DNA of 21,034 nucleotides from DASWIG01 sp965371445 (GTDB lineage Bacteria > Acidobacteriota > Thermoanaerobaculia > Multivoradales > J023). Below are positions 13,594-21,034 of this stretch, one piece after another; the stretch's first letter is position 1, and every line of letters starts with the position of its first letter. The translations under genes were made by a program, and so were the position numbers. A model generated the notes under the pieces. The model was given only the letters and a program-made list of their open reading frames with translations, was not told where the DNA came from and did not search any database. The stretch covers positions 1 to 21,034 of the forward strand of contig CBDUYN010000177.1 in assembly GCA_965371445.1 (NCBI GenBank). Reading direction: 5' to 3'.

Positions 13594-16224
13594 ATGCGCC
13601 GTTCCACCCCATATCCCCTACCCACGAGGCAAAGAACACCGATGCTCACGTGCGTGAAACGCACGGCGCTTGCCGTGCGGGTTTTGACCTACCTGGTACT
13701 CCCGGCCCTGGTCCTCCTGGCCGCACCCACCTGGGGACAGGAGGTCGAGGAATCCTTCCCTGACGACTACTGCCTGGACTGCCACGACGACCCGGACCTG
13801 GAGGCGGAGGACGGCGGATCGCTCTTCGCCGACGCCGCGGTGCTCGGGCGCTCCGTCCACGACGGCACGAGCTGCATCGGCTGCCACGACCGGCCGGACG
13901 CCGACTTCGAGGACGTCCCCCACTACCCGGCGGGCTACGAGCCGGTGGCGTGCATCTCGTGCCACCGCCACACCGGCACGATCTGGCAGGAGTACTTCCA
14001 CCGCATGCTCTCCGAGAGCGGCTCGCGCGACATCCCCGACTGCAAGGACTGCCACGGCGGTCACGACGCCCGGCTCCACATGGGCATGAAGTTCGTCTGC
14101 GAGCGTTGCCACGAGGACGTCGCAGCCGAGTACCGCCAGAGCTACCACTTCAAGAAGTACCAGGAAGACACCCGCCGCTACCCGATCTGCACCACCTGCC
14201 ACGACCCGCACTTCAAGTCGAAGCGGGAGGTCATGTCGGAGATCGAGTACAAGCAGGAGATCGTCGACATCTGCTCGCGCTGTCACCAAAAGGACATCGA
14301 GACCTACATCTACTCGGAGCACTTCCACAAGCTCCGCGACGGCAACACCAAGGCGCCGGTCTGCACCAGCTGCCACGAAAAACACGCCATCAAGAAGCCC
14401 TCCGAGCCCGAGTCCCGGGTCAGCCCCTTGCACATCTCCGAGGTCTGCAACGACTGCCACCCCGGCCACGTCGAGAGCCTCCACCGCACCCCCGACACCG
14501 ATCCGGCGCTCATTTCCTGCGCCTCGTGCCACACCGGCCACCAGACCAACATGGTGTCGATCAACCAGGCGATCTTCAAGGAAGGCGGCATCTTCAACCG
14601 CTGCAACTTCTGCCACTCGGCCGAGCGCCACGCCAAGGAGAACCTGGCGCACGGCGAGATGATGCTGATCGACGCCTCGGGCGCCGAGGCCAACTGCACC
14701 CACTGCCACGTCTACCACTTCGACCAGCCGGACCGCGACAGCGAGCATGCGCGCACTCAGCACACCGAGTGCGTCAACTGCCACGCCCTGGAGAACCGCG
14801 AGTACAACCGGTCGGTCCACGGCCGCGACCACGCCCGAGGCGTCGAGGGGGCCCCCTCTTGCACCGACTGCCATGGCGACCGCGACGTCAAGAAGGCCGC
14901 CGATCAGTTCACCCCCGAAGGCATCATCGAGCTCTGCTCGCGCTGTCACACCGACCGCGACCTGATGCTCTCCTTTCAGGTCAACCCCTACGTCGTCGAG
15001 GGCTACAAGGACACCTACCACGGCAAGCTTTTCGAGATGGCGACGACGGAGGTCAAATTCGCCGTCTGCACCAACTGCCACGGCGTCCACACGATCCTCG
15101 CCCACGACGATCCGGCCTCGAGCGTCCACCGCTCGCACATCGTCGAGACCTGCCGGCAGTGCCATCCCAAAGCCAACGACCGCTTCGTCTCCTACCTCGT
15201 CCACCCCAAGGCGCCGAGCAAGGCGGAGCTGGCGGCCAACGGCAACGGCGACGGCACGAGCGCCGGCCCCGCGGAGACCCAGCGCTGGGCCGGCTTCAAC
15301 AACTTCGTCACCGCCGCCATGACGATGCTTCTGGTCGGTACCCTGGCGGTCTTTGGGTTCCACACGCTCCTCTGGTTCCAGCGCGGCATCAAGTCGCGCC
15401 TGCGCCCCGACGTGCAGTACTACCGCCGCGTCGACGGCTTCCACCGCTTCCTGCACGTCCTGGTCAACCTCAGCTTCCTGACGCTCGCGTTCACGGGTCT
15501 GCCGCAGTCCTACGCCCACACGGACCTCGCCAAGTGGCTCTTCACCCACGTCATGACGCTCAAGACGGCGCAGCAGCTCCACTACGCCGCGGCGGTCGTC
15601 ACCGGCCTCTACTTCGTCCTTCACTTGATCTTCCTCGCCCTGCGCCTACGGCAAAGAGGCTGGCGCGAGCTGCTCACCGGCCCGCGGACGATGATGTTCC
15701 GCAAGAAAGACTGGGAGGACTTCCGCGCCCACACCAGGTGGTTTTTCCGCCGCGGCCCGGCGCCGCGCTTCGACCGCTGGACCTACTGGGAGAAGTTCGA
15801 CTACTTCGCCGTGTTCTGGGGGGTGTTGGTGATCGGCCTCTCGGGGGTCCTGCGCTGGAAGGAGGACTTTTTCGGCAACCTCTTGGGCGGCGGATTCCTG
15901 ACGCTCGCCGACACGATCCACAAGGACGAAGCGCTCCTCGCCACCGCTTTCATCTTCATCATCCACTTTTTCAACACCCACCTGCGGGCCGAGAAGTTCC
16001 CGATGGACATCTCGATCTACACGGGCCGGGTCAGCGAAGAAGAGTTCCGCCACGAGCGGCCTCTGGAGTGGGAGCGCCACGCGAGCGACGGCTCCCTCGA
16101 GGCCCTCAAGATCCGACCCCTGAGGACCGTGGGAGTCGTCGTCGCGTACCTCTGGGGAATGTTGACCTTGCTGACCGGTCTTTTCCTGCTGGTGCTGATC
16201 GTCATCGGCCAGTTCGCGGGGTAA
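13594..16224 (+). CDS. 17-haem cytochrome c fused to a membrane cytochrome b
   Basis: The 876-aa protein starts at the ATG at 13594, which has AGGAG 9 bp upstream; an ATG at 13642 is the alternative. A signal segment (about residues 25-48) leads to a periplasmic domain with 17 CXXCH haem sites, at about residues 60, 94, 120, 150, 169, 199, 227, 257, 285, 309, 337, 368, 393, 423, 448, 492 and 520. Several are followed by xxH, as in cytochrome c3/c7-like chains. From about 567 on, membrane helices carry histidines placed as in dihaem b cytochromes of the FdnI/HydC type: GFHTLLWF, DGFHRFLHVLVN, LHYAAAVVTGLYFVLHL and FIFIIHFFNTH. The later FPMDISIYTGR is shared with that family. A c-domain plus b-domain fusion is the architecture of Geobacter CbcL, an inner-membrane quinone oxidase for extracellular electron transfer, but CbcL has nine c-haems. 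Quinol oxidation with electrons passed into the periplasm is inferred; the direction could be reversed. It forms an operon with the next gene (3-bp gap). Confidence 0.93.
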   Translation: MRRSTPYPLPTRQRTPMLTCVKRTALAVRVLTYLVLPALVLLAAPTWGQEVEESFPDDYCLDCHDDPDLEAEDGGSLFADAAVLGRSVHDGTSCIGCHDRPDADFEDVPHYPAGYEPVACISCHRHTGTIWQEYFHRMLSESGSRDIPDCKDCHGGHDARLHMGMKFVCERCHEDVAAEYRQSYHFKKYQEDTRRYPICTTCHDPHFKSKREVMSEIEYKQEIVDICSRCHQKDIETYIYSEHFHKLRDGNTKAPVCTSCHEKHAIKKPSEPESRVSPLHISEVCNDCHPGHVESLHRTPDTDPALISCASCHTGHQTNMVSINQAIFKEGGIFNRCNFCHSAERHAKENLAHGEMMLIDASGAEANCTHCHVYHFDQPDRDSEHARTQHTECVNCHALENREYNRSVHGRDHARGVEGAPSCTDCHGDRDVKKAADQFTPEGIIELCSRCHTDRDLMLSFQVNPYVVEGYKDTYHGKLFEMATTEVKFAVCTNCHGVHTILAHDDPASSVHRSHIVETCRQCHPKANDRFVSYLVHPKAPSKAELAANGNGDGTSAGPAETQRWAGFNNFVTAAMTMLLVGTLAVFGFHTLLWFQRGIKSRLRPDVQYYRRVDGFHRFLHVLVNLSFLTLAFTGLPQSYAHTDLAKWLFTHVMTLKTAQQLHYAAAVVTGLYFVLHLIFLALRLRQRGWRELLTGPRTMMFRKKDWEDFRAHTRWFFRRGPAPRFDRWTYWEKFDYFAVFWGVLVIGLSGVLRWKEDFFGNLLGGGFLTLADTIHKDEALLATAFIFIIHFFNTHLRAEKFPMDISIYTGRVSEEEFRHERPLEWERHASDGSLEALKIRPLRTVGVVVAYLWGMLTLLTGLFLLVLIVIGQFAG

Positions 16225-16227
16225 GCC

Positions 16228-18240
16228 ATGCACGAGAATGCTGTGAAAGCCCCCCCTCTCTCCCCCCAAGGGGACGTTGCCCCTCCCGTTCGGCGCCTTC
16301 AGGCCGCCGCGTTCGCCGCCGCCCTTCTCGCCACCTCGTTGGTGGCCGGGGCCGCGGCGCAGTCGAACGAGGACTGCATGGACTGTCACGCCGACGCGGA
16401 GCTCGTGACCCTCGCCGAGGACGGCACCGAGCTCTCGCTTGGCGTCGACCTCGCCGCCTACGAAGAATCCGTCCACGGCGGCTTCGACTGCGTCGACTGT
16501 CACGGCGACGCGGCCGAGCTGCCGCACGAGGACGAGCTCGCCGCCGTTTTCTGCGGCGACTGCCACGCCGACTCCGAGGAGGAATTCGCCAAAAGCCTCC
16601 ACGCTCTCGCCCGCCAGGAGGGCAATCCCCTCTCGCCAAGTTGCGTCGATTGCCACGGCAAGCACGCGATCTCCTCGCCGGCGACGGCCGCCTCACCCAC
16701 CAACCGGCGCCACGTCGTCGAGACCTGCGGCGCGTGCCACGCCAAGAAGGAGGTGATTGATTCTTTCTTCCGCAGGGGCTTCGATCCGGTCACCGACTAC
16801 CAGGCGAGCGTCCACGCCAGGGTGCTCCACGAGGACCCCGAGGCCAGGGTGGCGACCTGCGTCGCCTGCCACGGCGCCCACGCCATCACGCCGCCCGGAA
16901 ACCCGCTGTCGACGATCGGCAAGCACGCGATCCCCGAGACCTGCGGGCAGTGCCACGAGCAGGAGACCGCCGAGTACATGGAGTCAATCCACTACAAGGC
17001 GGTCCAGCGGGGCTACTACGAGTCGCCGGTCTGCAACGACTGCCACTCCGAGCACCGGATCATGTCGCCCTCCGAGGACGACGCGCTGACCCATCCCTCC
17101 CTCGTCTCCTCACAGCTTTGCGCCTCGTGCCATTCGAACCGCACCATGATGGCGAGCTTCGGCCTCGACCCGAGCCGATTCGACACCTACATGAAGACCT
17201 ACCACGGCCTCGCCGTGCTGCGCGGCTCGCCCGACGCCGCCAACTGCGTCAGCTGTCATGAGATGCACGCCATCAAGAGCTCCACCGACGAGCTCTCCGC
17301 GACCCATCCGTCGAACCTCCGGGAGACCTGCGGCGAGTGCCACGGCAAGGTCGACGAGGCCTTTGCGAGCATCACGGTCCATCCCAGCCACCAGCGCGAG
17401 CGCAACCCGGTCGCCTATTTCTTCAAGATCCTCTACCTGTGGCTCATCCCGCTCACCATCGGCGGCATGGTCGTGCACAACCTCGTCATCCACTCCCACT
17501 TCATCCGCCGGCGGTGGCGCGAGTACGCGGCGTCGCCGCAGGTGCGCCGTTTCCAGCGCTTCGAGGTCGCCCAGCACCTGCTCCTGATCACGAGCTTCGC
17601 GCTGCTGGTGGTCACCGGCTTCGCCCTGAGGCACCCCGATGCCGGCTGGGTCGGCCTGCTTTCCACGATCGGCTTGACGGAGGGGCTGCGCTCGACGCTC
17701 CACCGCATCGCCGGCGTTGTGCTGGTTGCGATCTCCCTCGTCCAGCTCTTTTATCTCGTCGCCGGCCGTCGCGGACGGCGTGACGCCAAGGCGCTCCTGC
17801 CAGTCGTGCAGGACCTGCGCGACTTTGGCCGGAACATGGCCCATCACCTCGGCCGCCGCGCCGAGATGCCGCGCTTCGGACGCTTCGACTACATGGAGAA
17901 AGCCGAGTACCTGGCTCTGATCTGGGGCACGGCCGTCATGGCGGTGACCGGGTTCGTCCTCTGGTTCCCGGTGGTCTCGCTCGCTTTGCTGCCGGTCTGG
18001 GTCTTTGAGACCTCGGAGGTGATCCACTACTACGAGGCGTGGCTCGCGACGCTCTCCATCGTCGTCTGGCACTGGTACTTCGTCGTCTTCCACCCGGCGC
18101 GCTATCCGGTCGCCTTCACCTGGCTGACCGGGACCGTGCCCGAAGCGGAGCAGGCGCACCACCATCCGCTGGAGGAGAAAAGCGACGAGGACGCCGTGGC
18201 GCCGCGGGCGCTGGGCGAGCCGGAGCCGAGGAAGGCCTAG
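16228..18240 (+). CDS. 11-haem cytochrome c fused to a membrane cytochrome b
   Basis: This 670-aa protein is a divergent paralogue of the preceding one. A signal peptide (core AAAFAAALLATSLVAGAAA, about 25-44) follows an unusually long, Pro-rich start (KAPPLSPQGDVAPP). The periplasmic part has 11 CXXCH sites at about residues 50, 88, 109, 139, 167, 211, 239, 269, 298, 340 and 368. Membrane helices begin near 395, with histidines in MVVHNLVIHSHFI, FEVAQHLLLI, LHRIAGVVLV and IVVWHWYFVVFHP, fitting a b-type diheme domain. A hydrophilic His/Glu-rich tail of about 40 residues ends the protein. Its ATG is 3 bp after the first gene's stop with only a weak GGGGT ribosome site, so translation is probably coupled. 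Together the two proteins present 28 c-haems and likely four b-haems, suggesting two halves of one complex or two quinone oxidoreductases of different potential. Confidence 0.92.
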   Translation: MHENAVKAPPLSPQGDVAPPVRRLQAAAFAAALLATSLVAGAAAQSNEDCMDCHADAELVTLAEDGTELSLGVDLAAYEESVHGGFDCVDCHGDAAELPHEDELAAVFCGDCHADSEEEFAKSLHALARQEGNPLSPSCVDCHGKHAISSPATAASPTNRRHVVETCGACHAKKEVIDSFFRRGFDPVTDYQASVHARVLHEDPEARVATCVACHGAHAITPPGNPLSTIGKHAIPETCGQCHEQETAEYMESIHYKAVQRGYYESPVCNDCHSEHRIMSPSEDDALTHPSLVSSQLCASCHSNRTMMASFGLDPSRFDTYMKTYHGLAVLRGSPDAANCVSCHEMHAIKSSTDELSATHPSNLRETCGECHGKVDEAFASITVHPSHQRERNPVAYFFKILYLWLIPLTIGGMVVHNLVIHSHFIRRRWREYAASPQVRRFQRFEVAQHLLLITSFALLVVTGFALRHPDAGWVGLLSTIGLTEGLRSTLHRIAGVVLVAISLVQLFYLVAGRRGRRDAKALLPVVQDLRDFGRNMAHHLGRRAEMPRFGRFDYMEKAEYLALIWGTAVMAVTGFVLWFPVVSLALLPVWVFETSEVIHYYEAWLATLSIVVWHWYFVVFHPARYPVAFTWLTGTVPEAEQAHHHPLEEKSDEDAVAPRALGEPEPRKA

Positions 18241-18243
18241 AGG

Positions 18244-18268
18244 TCCGGTCTGTCGATTCTTCCGGCCT
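18244..18268. terminator. Weak hairpin between convergent genes
   Basis: GG-T-CCGG and CCGGCC around 18242-18268 can pair with one bulge over a loop of about 13 nt, in the 49-bp gap between the cytochrome operon and the lipase-like gene. No clear T-run follows on either strand. Confidence 0.2.
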
Positions 18269-18289
18269 GACACCCGGGCCGCCGTGGGC

Positions 18290-21034
18290 TCAATCCCTCT
18301 TGCCGGTGACGGCGTCCCAACGGCCGAGGCCACCGGTCTCGAAGTCGCCGTCGAAGACCTCGGGGGCGGGCGGCGGCACGACGAAGGTGGCGCGGGCGAG
18401 GTTGCAGGCCCGATCCGCCGCGTAGAGGACGACCTCGGTGCCGGAGGCCGCGTCGATCGTCACCTCGCCAGCGCCGGCCCGCGCCCGCGCGGCGCCCGCG
18501 AAGGCCAGGACCTCGCCCACACCCCCCCGGTCGTGGAGGCGGTAGGAGAGGCGCAGGCGTCCCTGCCGATCGACGACGCCCTCGCCGACGCGCAGCTTCG
18601 GCGCCTTGCGGTCGACGGTGTAGCTCGCCTCCTGCCGGACCGACTCGCCGGCGCTGTCGCGGGCGACGGCGGTGACGCGCAGCTTCTTGCCGCGCGCCGA
18701 GGCGTCGATCGCTACGTGGCAGTCGATGCGGGTGCGTCCGCCGGCCTCACACGACCCGGCCGGCCGGCCGTCGAGCGAGACCTCGACCGCCGTCAGACCG
18801 GGGCTTCCAGCGCGCACCGTCACGAGCGCCCGCTCGGCGATCCGGGCCCCGGGGGGAGGCGAGAGGATCTCGAGCCGCGGCCCGGCACCAGGAGCCCCGG
18901 CGCTCGCCGATCCCAGCTCCGGCCCGGTGACGTGAACCGGGAGGCTCGCGGCGTTGTTGGTGTAGTCCTTTTCGAGGAAGGCGTTGAATGCGCTGACGCG
19001 GGCATGGAGGCGATGCTCGCCGGCGGGGGCTTCCAAGGAGAAACGCGCCACGGCGCTACCGCCCTCGACGACGTCGACGACGTCGCGGCCGACGAGAGCC
19101 CCGCCGCGGCGCGGGTGGCCGGCGAAAAGCTCCACCACGGCCGCCCTGGCGTCGGCGTCGCCCCGGTTCTGCACCACGACGGCGACGCCGAAGGGCTCCG
19201 AGGAGCGCGGCGCCGACTCGCAGAGCAGCATCCCCCCGGTCACCTCGAGGTCGGGAAGCGCCTCGACCGTGAAGCGCTCGTAGGACCAGCGGGAGAACCG
19301 CTGCCGGTTCTCGACGAAGAAGCCCTCGAGGACGACGAGATAGGTCCCGGGCTCCTCGATCGCGTCGAACGTCGCCGCGAAAAGACCGTCGCCCCGCTCG
19401 CCGTCGTCGTGGAAGCCGTCGTCGTAGAGCCGGACGTCGTGGCTTTCCTCGCCGAGCCACGCTTTCGCCGTAAGCTCCACCGGCACGTCCTCCCCCGAGC
19501 CGACGGCGTAGCCGTAGACCGTGACCGGCTCGCCCGGGACGACGGAGTACCCGGAGAGGCCGACGGCGACGTAGGTCGGCGTGTCGTAGGTGGCGCTCAC
19601 CGCGTAGGGGGCACCTTTCTCGCCTCGGACCTCGGCCACCCAGTTGCCCGTCCGGGGACGGTCCACGAGCAGCTCGACCATGGAGGTGTCGGCGGTCGAC
19701 TTCAGGCCCGGGGAGTTTCTCCACACCCTCTGCATTCCGCGCCGCGTACGGAAGCTCACGTCGAGGCTCAGGTTGCCGGACGAGAAGAACGTCAGGACGA
19801 GGGCCCGGGCCGTCGTCTCGACCCCGAAGTCGTATTTGTGGGGATACGGGGGGTAGAAGCCGAAGGACTCGGCGAAAAAAATCTGGGCGGCGCGTTCCGG
19901 CGGCCGGCGGTCCGGCGGCTCCGCGGTCGCGGCTTGGGCCGGCGGTGACGGCAGCCGCCGCCCTGCCAGCAGGAAGTCGCGGATAAGTGGCAGGAGGGAG
20001 CCGTAGCCGACGCTCAGGTCCAGGTAGGAGAGCGCTTCCTGCTCCGGGGCCCCGGCGCCCCAGCCGACGCCCGCGGCTGCGACAACCCGGTCGCCCTTGA
20101 CCAGCCGCGGCACGGCGAAGCTCGCCTCGACGCCGGGCAGGGAGGCGTGGGAATGGGTGGTGGTCGATCCCCAGGAGCCGGCGAGGGCGAGCTCCGCCGG
20201 GGCCCAGGCCGGCCGCTCGCCGCGCACCGGGAGCATCCCGCGATGTCCGTTCAGGGCCTTCAGAAACGAGCTGTGCGGGGTCAGCTCCGGCGCCTGGATC
20301 GCCGCCAGGGCGGCGGCGATCCGCTCTGGTGCCACGCCCTCGTAAAAGGGCAGGCGTCCCTCGAGACGCTCGGTCATCTCGAGAAGCTCGGCACCGTTGT
20401 CGGGGCCCAGCCCCTTCAGGGCGTCGCGGATCCTCCGGCCGCCTACCAGCCCGGCGCGGAATTCGAAGGCGCGCATCGTCGGTGTCCCCAGGTCGGTGCC
20501 GTGGGTCGGCGTCCCCAGGTAGACCACACGCCGGATCCCGGCCGACGAGCCATGGCGCACCAGCCAGCGCACGGCGAGCCCGCCGACGCCGTGGGCCACG
20601 ACGTCGAGGTGCCCGACGCCCGTACGGTAGCTCGTCTCCGCGAGGACCTCGGCCAGGATCGGCGCGAAGGCGCTGCGCAGCGGCCGCCGGCCAAAAAAAT
20701 CGAGCCAGGCGTTGGCGGTCAAGGTGTCCTCGGCGAGGGGGTCGAGGACGGCGTCGCGGTAGCCGGTCAGGTAGTCGGTCTCGAGCTTGGCGAGCGCCTC
20801 GCGGTCGAGCCCTCCGGCCCAGCCGCCGACCACGACGAGCGGCGTCCGGCGGACGACGAGCCCGACGCTCGCGCTCTCCGCGGCGCCGTCGGCCTCGAGG
20901 GTGATCTCGTAGGCGCCGATGCCGAACTCGGGACGTAGCTCCCGGCCCTCGCCGAACGCGGCCCGGCCGAGGACGGCTTCGTCGCCGAGGCAGGGAGTCT
21001 CGTCGTCCGCACGACGGCAGCTCCAGCGATAGCG
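18290..21034 (-). CDS. Large secreted protein with lipase-like, choice-of-anchor and CARDB domains; N-terminus cut
   Basis: The frame is open to the right edge; 914 residues are visible, numbered here from the edge. An alpha/beta-hydrolase-like region spans about 60-370. It opens with PLVVVGGWAGGLD and holds the nucleophile-elbow segment LDVVAHGVGGLAVRWLV, where lipases have His-Ser-x-Gly-Gly; here serine is Gly. LGTPTHGTD, typical of PGAP1/LCAT-like lipases, follows. Later parts are beta-rich: a choice-of-anchor-X-like block (LYDDGFHDDGERGDGLFAATF) at about 500-590, a CARDB-like block (VVVQNRGDADARAAVVELF ... YTNNAAS) at 595-705, Ig-like repeats (LEILSPPPGARI ...) at 720-880, and FDGDFETGGLGRWD near the end. 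This is a cell-surface or secreted architecture; any enzymatic role is doubtful. A GTG at 20833 (VGGW) is not the start because conserved sequence continues upstream. It converges with the cytochrome operon, 49 bp apart. Confidence 0.8.
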   Translation of the reverse strand, partial: RYRWSCRRADDETPCLGDEAVLGRAAFGEGRELRPEFGIGAYEITLEADGAAESASVGLVVRRTPLVVVGGWAGGLDREALAKLETDYLTGYRDAVLDPLAEDTLTANAWLDFFGRRPLRSAFAPILAEVLAETSYRTGVGHLDVVAHGVGGLAVRWLVRHGSSAGIRRVVYLGTPTHGTDLGTPTMRAFEFRAGLVGGRRIRDALKGLGPDNGAELLEMTERLEGRLPFYEGVAPERIAAALAAIQAPELTPHSSFLKALNGHRGMLPVRGERPAWAPAELALAGSWGSTTTHSHASLPGVEASFAVPRLVKGDRVVAAAGVGWGAGAPEQEALSYLDLSVGYGSLLPLIRDFLLAGRRLPSPPAQAATAEPPDRRPPERAAQIFFAESFGFYPPYPHKYDFGVETTARALVLTFFSSGNLSLDVSFRTRRGMQRVWRNSPGLKSTADTSMVELLVDRPRTGNWVAEVRGEKGAPYAVSATYDTPTYVAVGLSGYSVVPGEPVTVYGYAVGSGEDVPVELTAKAWLGEESHDVRLYDDGFHDDGERGDGLFAATFDAIEEPGTYLVVLEGFFVENRQRFSRWSYERFTVEALPDLEVTGGMLLCESAPRSSEPFGVAVVVQNRGDADARAAVVELFAGHPRRGGALVGRDVVDVVEGGSAVARFSLEAPAGEHRLHARVSAFNAFLEKDYTNNAASLPVHVTGPELGSASAGAPGAGPRLEILSPPPGARIAERALVTVRAGSPGLTAVEVSLDGRPAGSCEAGGRTRIDCHVAIDASARGKKLRVTAVARDSAGESVRQEASYTVDRKAPKLRVGEGVVDRQGRLRLSYRLHDRGGVGEVLAFAGAARARAGAGEVTIDAASGTEVVLYAADRACNLARATFVVPPPAPEVFDGDFETGGLGRWDAVTGKRD

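Noticed and set aside
13618..15624. A 668-codon minus-strand open frame antisense to the first cytochrome, and a 936-codon plus-strand frame at 13950-16760
   Set aside because: Both lie over clear CXXCH-coding sequence. Their products are Val/Ala/Asp- or Pro/Arg/His-rich with no domain; long antisense frames are expected at this GC content.
16250..16290. C/G-rich run at the start of the second cytochrome as an inserted repeat
   Set aside because: It contains CCCC/GGGG pairs but no second copy is seen in the window, so an insertion cannot be supported.

Overview
The window is about 21 kb of very GC-rich bacterial chromosome. Gene content points to a Gram-negative, most likely an acidobacterium. 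It encodes an orphan MacB-like permease of the ADOP type (a family expanded in Acidobacteriota), two periplasmic multihaem cytochromes, and a secreted protein with CARDB-like and choice-of-anchor-like domains. The phylum is inferred from families; there is no rRNA or other taxonomic marker here.

Layout. (1) Positions 1-1926 are unusual. A minus-strand pair, a 34-codon ORF overlapping a partial acidic protein that runs off the left edge, diverges from a plus-strand TPR-like protein. The 430 bp between them holds repeated 9-mers, a perfect 11-bp inverted repeat and two long RNA hairpins. Codon choice (more GAA, CTT) differs from the rest of the window. (2) Positions 1992-11829 are one minus-strand transcription unit, read right to left: tRNA(CAU), tilS, ftsH, folP, cdaA, ybbR/cdaR, glmM, ADOP permease. 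It combines tRNA modification, membrane proteolysis, folate synthesis, c-di-AMP synthesis with its regulator, and entry into cell-wall precursor synthesis. Several genes overlap by 4 bp or nearly abut, and several starts are TTG or GTG. (3) Positions 11830-12155 hold the promoter of that unit and an inverted pair of two-hairpin REP-like repeats. (4) A small ArsR-type regulator and a Mn-type superoxide dismutase follow on the minus strand. (5) Positions 13594-18240 (plus) carry two tandem membrane proteins, each a multihaem cytochrome c fused to a cytochrome b. They have 17 and 11 CXXCH sites and are preceded by a hairpin-rich leader. (6) From 18290 to the right edge (minus) is a large, incomplete secreted protein with a lipase-like domain whose nucleophile serine is replaced by glycine.

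The most noteworthy items are the tandem 17-haem and 11-haem cytochrome c/b fusions (CbcL-like architecture, a candidate quinone-linked electron-export module), the REP-like palindromes and tandem repeats inserted in frame in glmM, the tRNA(CAU)-tilS junction that would leave a nearly leaderless tilS message, the structured leader of the TPR gene, and the lipase-like domain without its serine. No CRISPR array, IS element, prophage or rRNA was seen.
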